A stretch of 34,987 nucleotides of DNA from Salinispora fenicalii (GTDB lineage: Bacteria > Actinomycetota > Actinomycetes > Mycobacteriales > Micromonosporaceae), in the NCBI RefSeq assembly GCF_000514815.1, contig NZ_AZWQ01000015.1, positions 223,062-258,048 on the forward strand, given 5' to 3'. This document shows, piece after piece, positions 24,448 through 32,057 of the stretch; within the stretch, counting starts at the first letter, position 1; every line of letters starts with the position of its first letter. The translations under genes were made by a program, and so were the position numbers. The notes beneath the pieces are model-generated. The model searched no databases. It was not told the origin of the DNA and saw only the letters and a program-made list of their open reading frames with translations.

Positions 24448-26469
24448 ATGGACGAGAAGGCCCCCCCAGGTCGGCTGCCCCAGCGGGACCGTCCGTGGGT
24501 GATGCGAACCTACGCCGGGCACAGCTCGGCCGCTGCAACCAACGCCCTCTTTCGCCGTAACCTGGCGAAGGGGCAGACCGGGCTCTCGGTCGCCTTCGAC
24601 CTGCCCACCCAGACCGGGTACGACCCCGATCACGAGCTGGCTGCCGGTGAGGTCGGCCGGGTGGGTGTGCCGGTGGCCCACCTCGACGACCTGCGGGCTC
24701 TCTTCCAGGGCATTCCCCTGGCCGAGATGAATACGTCGATGACCATCAACGCGCCGGCGATGTGGCTGCTCGGCCTCTACAGCACCGTCGCCACGGAGCA
24801 GGGGGCGCAACTCGACCGCTGCGCCGGCACGACCCAGAACGACATCATCAAGGAGTACCTGTCCCGCGGGACGTACATCTTCCCACCGGCAGCGTCCCTG
24901 CGGCTGACCGCCGACATCATCGCGTACACGCTCGAGGAGATGCCCCGGTGGAATCCGGTCAACGTCTGCTCCTACCACCTCCAGGAGGCCGGCGCCACTC
25001 CGGTCCAGGAGGTCGGCTTCGCGCTCGCCACCGCGGTCGCCGTCCTCGATGCCGTCCGTGACTCCGGCCAGGTCCCGGCCGCGCGGATGGGAGATGTGGT
25101 CCAGCGGATCAGCTTCTTCGTCAACGCCGGGGTGCGCTTCGTCGAGGAGATCGCCAAGATGCGTGCCTTCGGTACGCTCTGGGACGAGATCACCCGCGAT
25201 CGGTACGGCGTGGCGAACCCGAAGCAGCGCCGGTTCCGGTACGGCGTCCAGGTCAACTCCCTGGGTCTGACCGAGGCGCAGCCGGAGAACAACATCCAAC
25301 GCATCGTCCTGGAGATGCTCGGCGTGACCCTCTCCCAGAATGCCCGGGCCCGGGCGGTGCAGCTCCCCGCCTGGAACGAGGCCCTTGGCCTGCCCCGGCC
25401 ATGGGACCAGCAGTGGTCGCTGCGGATGCAGCAGGTGCTCGCGTACGAGTCGGACCTGCTGGAGTACCCCGACCTGTTCGATGGCTCGCACCTGATGACG
25501 GCGCTGGTCGACGACATCGTCTCCGGAGCCCGGGCCGAGCTGGAGAAGGTGCTGGAGATGGGGGGCGTGGTCGCTGCGGTCGAAACCGGCTATCTGAAGA
25601 GTGCCCTGGTCGCCTCGCTCGCCGACCGGCGTCGACGAATGGAGGCCGGTACCGATGTGGTGGTCGGCGTCAACCGGTTCACCGAGACCGAGCCCTCCCC
25701 ACTGACTGCGGCCGGCGCCGAGGCGATCGAACAGGTCGACCCGGCGGTGGAGGCAGCCGCCACGACTGCCGTACGCCACTGGCGGACCAGCCGGGACGCA
25801 GCGGCCGTGGACGCCGCGCTCGCCCGGCTCCGCGCGGACGCCGCGTCCACCACGAACCTGATGTCGGCCACGCTCGACTGCGTACGCGCTGGGGTAACCA
25901 CCGGTGAGTGGGCGGGCACACTGCGGGAGGTCTTCGGGGAGTACCGGGCCCCCACCGGCTTGTCCGGGGCGGTCGGTTCCGGCGGGGGCGGTCCGCTGTC
26001 GGCGGTCCAGGCCCGGGTCGCCGCCACCGCCCAGCAACTGGGCAGTGGACGGCTGCGGCTGCTGGTCGGCAAGCCGGGTCTGGACGGGCACTCCAACGGT
26101 GCCGAGCAGATCGCGGTCCGGGCCCGCGACGCCGGCTTCGAGGTGGTCTATCAAGGCATTCGGCTGACCGCTGGGCAGATCGTGGCCGCTGCCGTGGAGG
26201 AGGACGTGGACCTGGTCGGCCTCTCGGTCCTCTCCGGCTCGCACCTGGCGGCGGTGCCAGCGGTCCTGGCGGGGCTGCGCGCCGCCGGACGGGGTGATTT
26301 GCCCGTCGTGGTCGGCGGCATCATTCCGGAGGCGGACACGCAGACCCTGCGGGATGCCGGAGTCGTCCGGGTCTTCACGCCGAAGGATTTCGCGCTCACC
26401 GAGGTTGTCAACGAGTTGGTGACCGTGGTTCGCCACGCCAACGGTCTGCCCGACGAGGAGGAACCTTAG
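24448..26469 (+). CDS. ecm: Ethylmalonyl-CoA mutase (MeaA/Ecm), coenzyme B12-dependent
   Basis: It rearranges ethylmalonyl-CoA to methylsuccinyl-CoA with adenosylcobalamin, a step of the ethylmalonyl-CoA route for acetate assimilation and extender-unit supply. The 673 residues comprise an N-terminal TIM-barrel substrate domain and a C-terminal B12 domain with the cobalt-ligand motif DGHSNG in GKPGLDGHSNGAEQI. The N-terminal wording (MRTYAGHSSAAATNALFRRN, then LPTQTGYD) matches Ecm/MeaA; methylmalonyl-CoA mutases read RQYAGFST and DLATHRGYD here. Both domains sit in one chain, unlike isobutyryl-CoA mutase. The start at 24448 follows a TAAACT promoter. The partner crotonyl-CoA carboxylase/reductase is not in the window. 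Confidence 0.9.
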   Translation: MDEKAPPGRLPQRDRPWVMRTYAGHSSAAATNALFRRNLAKGQTGLSVAFDLPTQTGYDPDHELAAGEVGRVGVPVAHLDDLRALFQGIPLAEMNTSMTINAPAMWLLGLYSTVATEQGAQLDRCAGTTQNDIIKEYLSRGTYIFPPAASLRLTADIIAYTLEEMPRWNPVNVCSYHLQEAGATPVQEVGFALATAVAVLDAVRDSGQVPAARMGDVVQRISFFVNAGVRFVEEIAKMRAFGTLWDEITRDRYGVANPKQRRFRYGVQVNSLGLTEAQPENNIQRIVLEMLGVTLSQNARARAVQLPAWNEALGLPRPWDQQWSLRMQQVLAYESDLLEYPDLFDGSHLMTALVDDIVSGARAELEKVLEMGGVVAAVETGYLKSALVASLADRRRRMEAGTDVVVGVNRFTETEPSPLTAAGAEAIEQVDPAVEAAATTAVRHWRTSRDAAAVDAALARLRADAASTTNLMSATLDCVRAGVTTGEWAGTLREVFGEYRAPTGLSGAVGSGGGGPLSAVQARVAATAQQLGSGRLRLLVGKPGLDGHSNGAEQIAVRARDAGFEVVYQGIRLTAGQIVAAAVEEDVDLVGLSVLSGSHLAAVPAVLAGLRAAGRGDLPVVVGGIIPEADTQTLRDAGVVRVFTPKDFALTEVVNELVTVVRHANGLPDEEEP

Positions 26470-26511
26470 CCGGTGCCGGGTCGCGAAAATGGGCACGGGC
26501 ACTGACGCGCA

Positions 26512-26529
26512 CGGGCCGCCCGCGGCCTG
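26512..26529. terminator. Weak hairpin between mutase and nucS
   Basis: Arms cgggccgc and gcggcctg (8 bp including one G-T pair) with a 2-nt spacer. Confidence 0.3.
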
Positions 26530-26547
26530 CCGGAGCAGTAGTTCCGT

Positions 26548-26553
26548 TACCCT
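26548..26553 (+). promoter_or_regulatory. Candidate -10 (TACCCT) for nucS
   Basis: TACCCT ends 6 nt before the GTG start at 26560 and no ribosome binding site is visible, consistent with a leaderless message. Confidence 0.45.
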
Positions 26554-26559
26554 CGTCGG

Positions 26560-27219
26560 GTGCGGTTGGTGATTGCGAAGTGCTCTGTTGACTATGTTGG
26601 ACGGCTCTCGGCCCACCTGCCGCTAGCCACCCGTCTGGTGATGGTGAAGGCGGACGGGTCGGTGTCGATCCACGCCGACGACCGGGCCTACAAGCCGTTG
26701 AACTGGATGAGCCCCCCGTGTCGGTTGGAGGAGGCCCCCGGCGTCTGGCGGGTGGTCAACAAGGCCGGTGAGGAGCTACGGATCACCCTGGAGGAGGTCT
26801 TCCAGGACACCGCGTACGAGCTGGGCGTCGATCCGGGCCTGCGTAAGGATGGCGTGGAGGCGCACCTTCAGGAGCTGCTGGCGGCCAGCCCGGAGACGCT
26901 GGGTGAGGGTTTCACGCTGGTTCGCCGGGAGTACATGACGGCGATCGGCCCGGTGGATCTGTTGTGCCGGGACGCGGCGCAGGGCGCCGTCGCGGTTGAG
27001 GTGAAGCGTCGCGGTGAGATCGATGGTGTGGAGCAGCTCACCCGCTACCTGGAACTACTCAATCGGGACCCACTGCTCGCGCCGGTGCAGGGCGTCTTCG
27101 CCGCGCAGGAGATCAAGCCGCAGGCGCGGGTGCTCGCCACCGACCGGGGAATCCGCTGCGTGGTCGTGGACTACGACAAGCTGCGCGGCATCGAACGGGA
27201 CGAGCTGACCCTGTTTTGA
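26560..27219 (+). CDS. nucS: Mismatch-specific endonuclease NucS (EndoMS)
   Basis: NucS replaces MutS/MutL mismatch repair in actinobacteria by cutting both strands at mismatches. The 219-residue protein has the N-terminal DNA-binding and dimer domain ([33 protein letters not shown]) and a C-terminal PD-(D/E)xK nuclease domain, with GPVDLLCRD and VAVEVKRRG supplying the catalytic Asp, Glu and Lys at about residues 130-150. It ends in DELTLF, which resembles the beta-clamp-binding motif QL(S/D)LF. The GTG start fits both the family start and the upstream TACCCT. It converges on the aldehyde dehydrogenase gene with a 35-bp gap. Confidence 0.95.
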   Translation: MRLVIAKCSVDYVGRLSAHLPLATRLVMVKADGSVSIHADDRAYKPLNWMSPPCRLEEAPGVWRVVNKAGEELRITLEEVFQDTAYELGVDPGLRKDGVEAHLQELLAASPETLGEGFTLVRREYMTAIGPVDLLCRDAAQGAVAVEVKRRGEIDGVEQLTRYLELLNRDPLLAPVQGVFAAQEIKPQARVLATDRGIRCVVVDYDKLRGIERDELTLF

Positions 27220-27254
27220 GCCGCCCGCGCCGGGGCAGGGCGCCGCGGAGCGGG

Positions 27255-28751
27255 TCAGCGGCCGTAGAAGCGCTTGACGATCTTGACCAGTCGGGCGATG
27301 TCCGCGTCGGTGCGGTCGAAGGTGGTCGCGGGCAGCAGTGACCGGGCGCGGCGTCGGGTGATGGCCTTGGGGCGGGCGAACTCCCGCAGCCCGTCCGCGC
27401 CGTGAATACGCCCGAAACCGGAGTCACCCACGCCGCCGAAGGGCAGGGTGGACATCCCGGCGAAGGTCAGGGCCGAGTTCACCGAGGCCATTCCGGAGCG
27501 TAGCCGCTGCGCGACCGCCATCGCCCGACGCCGGCCGAAGACCGAGCCGCCGAGCCCGTATCGCAGCGCGTTGGTTCGGGCGACCGCCTCGTCAACGTCG
27601 CGGACCCGGTTGATGGTCAGGGTAGGGCCGAAGGTCTCCTCGCGTACGGCGGCTGAGTCCTCCGGCACGTCCACCAGCACGGTTGGCTGCACGTACGGCG
27701 GCTGCACCGCGTCTGCCCCGCCGAGGACCGCCCGGCCACCGCGGGCCAGCGCGTCGTCGATGTGCCGGCGGATCACCTCCAGCTGGCTCGGCATGGTGAT
27801 CGGACCGATGTCGGTGCCGTCGGCGCCCACAGTGAGTCGTCCGGCCCGCTGGACCACCCGGTCAACGAAGCCGTCGAAGACCCCCTCGACGGCGTAGACC
27901 CGCTCGATGCCGATGCAGGTCTGGCCGGCGTTGGTGAGACCGCCCCAGACGGCTGCCGCGGCCGCGGCGTCCAGGTCAGCGTCGGTGTCGACGATCATCG
28001 CGTCCTTCCCGCCGGCCTCGATGAGCACGGGGGTCAGGGACTCGGCGCAGGCAGCCATGACCTTTCGAGCAGTCGCTGTGGACCCGGTGAAGGCCAGCTT
28101 GTCGACCCCGGATCGGCACAGCGCCGCACCGACGTCACCGAGGCCGTGCACCGCGGAGAAGACCGGCTCCTCGTTGACGACCTCGGCAAAGCTGTCCACC
28201 AGCCACTGGCCGACGGCCGGGGTGTACTCGCTGGGCTTGAGGACCACGGCGTTGCCCGCGGCCAGGGCGTAGGCGATGGAGCCGATCGGGGTGAACACGG
28301 GGTAGTTCCACGGGCCGATCACGCCGATCACCCCGTACGGCTGGTATTCCAGGTGGGCGGAGAACTCCGCCAGCATCAACCGGGACCGTACCCGGCGGGG
28401 ACCGAGCACCCGCTTGGCGTTGCGCGCGGCCCAGTCCAGGTGCTCGATGGCGGTGACCACCTCGACGACGGCCTCGGCGACGGGCTTGCCGCCCTCGACG
28501 TGGACCAGCTCGGCGAGCTCCTCGATTCGGGATGCCAGCCGGGTCCGCCAGCGCAGCAGCCGTTCCCGTCGAGCGGCGACGCCGAGCCCGGCCCACCACC
28601 CGCTGGCGGCGCGGGCCTGGGCGACGGTTGCTTCGACCTCGGCGGGGGACGCGACCGGCAGGCGCCCGGCCTCCGCGCCGGTCGCCGGGTTCGTCGACAC
28701 GAGTCGACCATCCTCGATCACCGGGGTGCCCGGAACATGTACAGCCGTCAT
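27255..28751 (-). CDS. NAD(P)-dependent aldehyde dehydrogenase
   Basis: A 498-residue member of the aldehyde dehydrogenase superfamily that oxidises an aldehyde to its acid; succinic semialdehyde is one possible substrate. Catalytic residues are present: Asn149 in GPWNYP, Glu245 in IEAGGKDA (usual form ELGGK), and the nucleophile Cys279 in NAGQTCIGIERVY. The C-terminal part has EETFGPTLTINRV and LPFGGVGDSGFGR. The substrate cannot be assigned from the sequence. The start at 28751 is an ATG (cat on the plus strand). The gene is divergent from the fused hydroxyacyl-CoA dehydrogenase, and the shared 212-bp region contains two palindromes, so joint control is possible. Confidence 0.9.
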   Translation of the reverse strand: MTAVHVPGTPVIEDGRLVSTNPATGAEAGRLPVASPAEVEATVAQARAASGWWAGLGVAARRERLLRWRTRLASRIEELAELVHVEGGKPVAEAVVEVVTAIEHLDWAARNAKRVLGPRRVRSRLMLAEFSAHLEYQPYGVIGVIGPWNYPVFTPIGSIAYALAAGNAVVLKPSEYTPAVGQWLVDSFAEVVNEEPVFSAVHGLGDVGAALCRSGVDKLAFTGSTATARKVMAACAESLTPVLIEAGGKDAMIVDTDADLDAAAAAAVWGGLTNAGQTCIGIERVYAVEGVFDGFVDRVVQRAGRLTVGADGTDIGPITMPSQLEVIRRHIDDALARGGRAVLGGADAVQPPYVQPTVLVDVPEDSAAVREETFGPTLTINRVRDVDEAVARTNALRYGLGGSVFGRRRAMAVAQRLRSGMASVNSALTFAGMSTLPFGGVGDSGFGRIHGADGLREFARPKAITRRRARSLLPATTFDRTDADIARLVKIVKRFYGR

Positions 28752-28807
28752 GGCGGAAGTTTAGACCCGGCTTGCTACTCACCGGTAGGGCAGGCGACGT
28801 CCGTTTG

Positions 28808-28855
28808 CGGTGCGCACCGGCCTCGGCGTGCGCCGGCGGTGTCAGCGCGACACCG
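28808..28855. promoter_or_regulatory. Two palindromes in the divergent aldehyde/acyl-CoA dehydrogenase region
   Basis: A perfect 12-bp palindrome cggtgcgcaccg (28808-28819) and an inverted repeat with arms cggtgtc and gacaccg spaced by 5 nt (28837-28855) lie between the two divergent genes. The two share the core cggtg/caccg and look like operator sites. Confidence 0.45.
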
Positions 28856-28893
28856 TGACAAACCCCACGGCATCTCGACAACCTTGCGGCGCA

Positions 28894-28902
28894 TGGCAGA
28901 CT
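28894..28902 (+). promoter_or_regulatory. Candidate promoter -10 region for the fused dehydrogenase
   Basis: TGGCAGACT, identical to the elements before rpmE and tsaC. TCGACA at 28875-28880 gives a -35-like box with a 16-nt spacer to CAGACT. The leader to the GTG at 28964 would be about 55 nt. Confidence 0.4.
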
Positions 28903-28963
28903 CGCGCGCATACCTTAGTGGCCATTGAGGCCGGCTGCTTGGAGCTGACCAGGGAGGCTTGGC

Positions 28964-30754
28964 GTGACGCGCGAGTTCGCCAGTGTGGGTGTGGTGGGTC
29001 TGGGCACCATGGGTGCCGGCATCGTTGAAGTTTTCGCCCGAAATGGCATCGACGTCGTCGCAGTCGAGGTGACCGAGGCAGCGCTGGAGCGCGGCCGAGC
29101 CACCCTCACCGGGTCGACCGATCGGGCGGTCGCCAAGGGCAAGCTCGCGGCCGCGGACCGGGACGCGCTCCTGGCCCGTGTCAACTGGCAGGTCGGGCTG
29201 GCGGCCCTGCACTCGGTCGACCTGGTGATCGAGGCAGTTCCCGAGCACCTCGATCTGAAGCAGCAGATTTTCGCGGAGCTGGATCGGGTCTGCAAGCCTG
29301 AGACGGTTCTGGCCACCAACACCTCGTCGCTGTCGGTTACCGAGATCTCGGTGGCCACGACCCGCCCCAACCAGGTCATCGGCATCCACTTCTTCAACCC
29401 AGCGCCGATCATGAAGCTGGTGGAGATCGTCCGGACGGTGGTCACCTCGGCCGAGGTTGTTGCCGACGTGGAGGCACTCTGCGCACGGCTGGGCAAGGTC
29501 GATGTGACGATCAGCGACCGAGCTGGCTTCATCGCCAACGCCCTCCTCTTCGGCTACCTCAACCATGCCGTCAGCCTGGTCGAGGCGCGGTACGCCAGCC
29601 GGGAGGACATCGACGCGGCGATGAAGCTCGGCTGCGGTCTGCCGATGGGCCCGTTGGCGTTGATGGATCTGATCGGCCTGGACACCGCGTACGAGATTCT
29701 GGACACGATGTACCGGCGGGGCGGCCGGGACCGGCGACACGCCCCGGTGCCGCTGATCAAGCAGATGGTCACCGCCGGGCTGCTCGGTCGGAAGTCGGGG
29801 CGCGGCTTCTACACCTACGAGCGGCCCGGTTCGCCGGTAGTCGTACCGGACGACCAGACACCGGTGAGCGAGGAGTCGACGCTCGAGGCCCGCGCCCGGG
29901 GCATCGCGAAGGTCGGTGTGGTCGGTTCCGGGACGATGGCGACCGGCATCATCGAGGTCTTCGCCAAGGCTGGCTACGAGGTGGTCTCGGTGACCCGGGG
30001 GGCGGAGAAGTCCGCCAAGCTTTTCGAGGCGGTCAAGACCTCGTTAAACAAGGGCGTGGTGCGGGGCAAGCTGGGCGAGGCCGACCGGGACGCCGCGCTG
30101 GGCCGGATCACGTGGTCGGCGACGTTGGAGCACCTCGCCGACGTCGACCTGGTGGTCGAGGCGGTCATCGAGGAGCTGAGTGTCAAAAAGGCGCTCTTCG
30201 CCAGCCTCGACGAGATCTGCAAGCCCGGTGTCGTTCTCGCCACCACCACCTCGTCGCTGCCGGTGATCGATGTCGCGATGGCCACCCAGCGTCCGGCGGA
30301 CGTGGTCGGCCTGCACTTCTTCAACCCGGCACCGGTCATGTCGCTGGTGGAGATCGTCCAGACCATCCGCACGTCGACGGAGACCACTGCCACCGCCAAG
30401 GCGGTCTGCGGGGAGCTGGGCAAGACCGGTGTGGTCTGCGGTGACCGCTCCGGCTTCATCGTCAACGCGCTGCTCTTCCCGTACCTCAACGACGCGGTGA
30501 AGATGCTGGAGGCGAGCTACTCGACCGCCGACGACATCGACCATGCGATGAAGCTCGGCTGCGGATACCCGATGGGTCCGTTCGAGTTGCTGGACGTGGT
30601 CGGCCTCGACGTGTCCCTGGCTATTCAGCGGGAGTTGTACCTGGAACTGCGTGAGCCGGGGTTCGCCCCCGCTCCGCTGCTGGAGCACCTGGTCACCGCC
30701 GGCTATCTGGGCCGGAAGGCTGGCCGGGGCTTCCGCGATCACACTCGTCGCTGA
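28964..30754 (+). CDS. Tandem-fused 3-hydroxyacyl-CoA dehydrogenase (two complete modules)
   Basis: The 596-residue protein is two full 3-hydroxyacyl-CoA dehydrogenases in series (about residues 5-290 and 314-596), joined by an acidic linker near residues 290-312. Equivalent residues are offset by exactly 309. Both modules keep the catalytic His (142 and 451, HFFNPAP), Glu (154 and 463, LVEIV) and Asn (192 and 501, in GFIxNALLF). Module 1 has GLGTMG and Glu36 at the end of strand 2, an NAD-type site. Module 2 has GSGTMA (Ala326 for the third glycine) and Thr344-Arg345, as expected for NADP. TNTSSL in module 1 is TTTSSL in module 2. The GTG start follows GGGAGG (28952-28957). The fused family is recalled from other actinomycetes; the cofactor split is my inference. 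Confidence 0.9.
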   Translation: MTREFASVGVVGLGTMGAGIVEVFARNGIDVVAVEVTEAALERGRATLTGSTDRAVAKGKLAAADRDALLARVNWQVGLAALHSVDLVIEAVPEHLDLKQQIFAELDRVCKPETVLATNTSSLSVTEISVATTRPNQVIGIHFFNPAPIMKLVEIVRTVVTSAEVVADVEALCARLGKVDVTISDRAGFIANALLFGYLNHAVSLVEARYASREDIDAAMKLGCGLPMGPLALMDLIGLDTAYEILDTMYRRGGRDRRHAPVPLIKQMVTAGLLGRKSGRGFYTYERPGSPVVVPDDQTPVSEESTLEARARGIAKVGVVGSGTMATGIIEVFAKAGYEVVSVTRGAEKSAKLFEAVKTSLNKGVVRGKLGEADRDAALGRITWSATLEHLADVDLVVEAVIEELSVKKALFASLDEICKPGVVLATTTSSLPVIDVAMATQRPADVVGLHFFNPAPVMSLVEIVQTIRTSTETTATAKAVCGELGKTGVVCGDRSGFIVNALLFPYLNDAVKMLEASYSTADDIDHAMKLGCGYPMGPFELLDVVGLDVSLAIQRELYLELREPGFAPAPLLEHLVTAGYLGRKAGRGFRDHTRR

Positions 30755-30768
30755 GCGGTAGGGCAGGT

Positions 30769-30794
30769 GCGGGCCGGTCGCGTCGCCGGCCCGC
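30769..30794 (+). terminator. Terminator after the fused dehydrogenase
   Basis: A perfect 9-bp stem gcgggccgg/ccggcccgc with an 8-nt loop starts 15 bases after the stop codon. Confidence 0.65.
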
Positions 30795-30820
30795 CGACGC
30801 CGCACGGCATCGTCCCGCCG

Positions 30821-30826
30821 TACGCT
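30821..30826 (+). promoter_or_regulatory. Candidate -10 (TACGCT) for the small CxxC/HxxC gene
   Basis: TACGCT ends 7 nt before the GTG at 30834. The bases between (ggagggt) are too close to the start to be a normal ribosome binding site, so a leaderless start is favoured. Confidence 0.4.
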
Positions 30827-30833
30827 GGAGGGT

Positions 30834-31160
30834 GTGAGCCCTCGTCGTAACCGATCCCGCCAGGATGAGAGCGGGCAGCTGGATTCCGCGCGGCTGCGGC
30901 AGGGGGCCGAGTCGGTGCAGCGGTGGCGGGACGGCGACTGGCAGGTTCGGTTGATCAGCGGCGGCGCGTCGGTGAAGACCTACCGTTGCCCCGGCTGCGA
31001 CCAGGAGATCCGACCCGGTGTGGCGCATGTCGTGGCGTGGCCCGCCCAGGGATGGGGGGACCTGACCGACCGCCGGCACTGGCACAGCGGCTGTTGGCGG
31101 GCCCGGGACCGGCGGGCACCGATCGTGCAACGGGGCCGCAGCGCACCCCGCCACGGTTGA
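30834..31160 (+). CDS. Small basic protein with a CxxC...HxxC metal-binding pattern
   Basis: A 108-residue protein that I do not recognise beyond seeming similar to small uncharacterised actinomycete proteins. It has a basic, Arg-rich N-terminus, a segment around residues 28-42 (VQRWRDGDWQVRLIS), then Cys52-x2-Cys55 and His84-x2-Cys87 with further histidines at 65 and 82 (RRHWHSGCW). This looks like a treble-clef or HNH-type zinc knuckle. The basic ends suggest nucleic acid binding, which is inference. The tail is again basic (RSAPRHG). It starts at GTG 30834 behind TACGCT. The hydrolase gene follows after about 70 bp on the same strand. Confidence 0.7.
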   Translation: MSPRRNRSRQDESGQLDSARLRQGAESVQRWRDGDWQVRLISGGASVKTYRCPGCDQEIRPGVAHVVAWPAQGWGDLTDRRHWHSGCWRARDRRAPIVQRGRSAPRHG

Positions 31161-31231
31161 GACACGACCTCGAGCGCCTTCTTCCCGACCCCGGCCGGGT
31201 TGCCGGCCCGGTGACGGGGGAGACTGGGCGG

Positions 31232-32032
31232 GTGAGCACACCCATCCGCGCCTCGTCGATCCTGCCCGGTCGCCGAGAGGAGATCGAGCTGCACACCGCC
31301 GACGGGCTGCGACTCGTCGGTGAGCTGGCCCGCCCGGCCGACCGCGCGCCGGTTGCCACGCTGGTCTGCCTGCATCCGCTGCCCACCCATGGCGGGATGA
31401 TGGACAGCCACGTGTTCCGCAAGGCCGCCTGGCGCCTGCCGGCCCTGGCTGACTTGGCGGTGCTGCGTTTCAACACCCGGGGCACGACCAGCATGCGCGG
31501 CACCAGCGCGGGGACCTTCGACAACGCGGTCGGTGAGCGATACGACGTGGCCGCCGCCATCGAGTACGCGGAGTTCCACGAGCTGCCGGAGATCTGGCTA
31601 CTGGGTTGGTCCTTCGGTACTGACCTGACCCTGCGGTACGGCTGTGACCCGGCGGTGACGGGTGCCCTCCTGCTCTCCCCACCGCTACGGTTCTCCGGCC
31701 CCGAAGACCTGGCGAACTGGGCCGCCACCGACAAGCCGATCACGGCGCTGGTGCCGGAGTTCGACGACTACCTTCGGCCCGAGGAGGCGCGGGAGCGTTT
31801 CGCCGCTGTGCCACAGGCTGAGGTGGTCGGCGTGCCGGGCGCCAAACACCTGTGGGTCGGTGACGCCGAGACCGTCCTCGACGAGATCGTCCGGCGGGTC
31901 AACCCCACCGTCCCCGTACCGCTGCCGACGACCTGGGACGGCCCACTGGAGACCGGCGATGTCAGCGCGTACGCCGATCGCACGGTGGCGGCCTTCGCCG
32001 ATCGGCCGGTGCCGGGTCCCGCGGCCGACTAG
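31232..32032 (+). CDS. Alpha/beta hydrolase
   Basis: A 266-residue alpha/beta-fold hydrolase. The nucleophile elbow is GWSFG (Ser in GxSxG) and the likely catalytic His is in VPGAKHLWVG near the C-terminal third. The early strand VATLVCLHPLPTHGGMMDSHV includes the oxyanion-hole HP region, and the RFNTRGTTSMRGTSAGTFDN block resembles the YfbR/YsgA-type dienelactone-like or CocE-like small hydrolases. The substrate is unknown. The GTG at 31232 was chosen, since the protein-like character begins there; GTG at 31211 is an alternative. GGGGGAGA lies at about 31216-31222, and GAGACT at 31220 could instead be a -10 element. It converges with the AI-2E-type gene, with 13 bp between the stop codons. 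Confidence 0.8.
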   Translation: MSTPIRASSILPGRREEIELHTADGLRLVGELARPADRAPVATLVCLHPLPTHGGMMDSHVFRKAAWRLPALADLAVLRFNTRGTTSMRGTSAGTFDNAVGERYDVAAAIEYAEFHELPEIWLLGWSFGTDLTLRYGCDPAVTGALLLSPPLRFSGPEDLANWAATDKPITALVPEFDDYLRPEEARERFAAVPQAEVVGVPGAKHLWVGDAETVLDEIVRRVNPTVPVPLPTTWDGPLETGDVSAYADRTVAAFADRPVPGPAAD

Positions 32033-32057
32033 CGGGAATCGCCGCCTAGCGGGAATC
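32029..32057. repeat. 12-bp direct repeat spanning both convergent stop codons
   Basis: The sequence ctagcgggaatc occurs at 32029-32040 and again at 32046-32057. The first copy contains the hydrolase stop codon, and the second contains the reverse-strand stop codon of the permease gene. Confidence 0.8.

Noticed and set aside
24073..26616. Very long reverse-strand open frame (847 codons) opposite the mutase
   Set aside because: It is antisense to a clear B12-dependent mutase, has no recognisable domain, and such frames arise from high third-position GC.
30923..31231. In-frame upstream extension of the alpha/beta hydrolase
   Set aside because: Overlaps the small CxxC/HxxC gene in another frame and has no hydrolase-like sequence before 31232.
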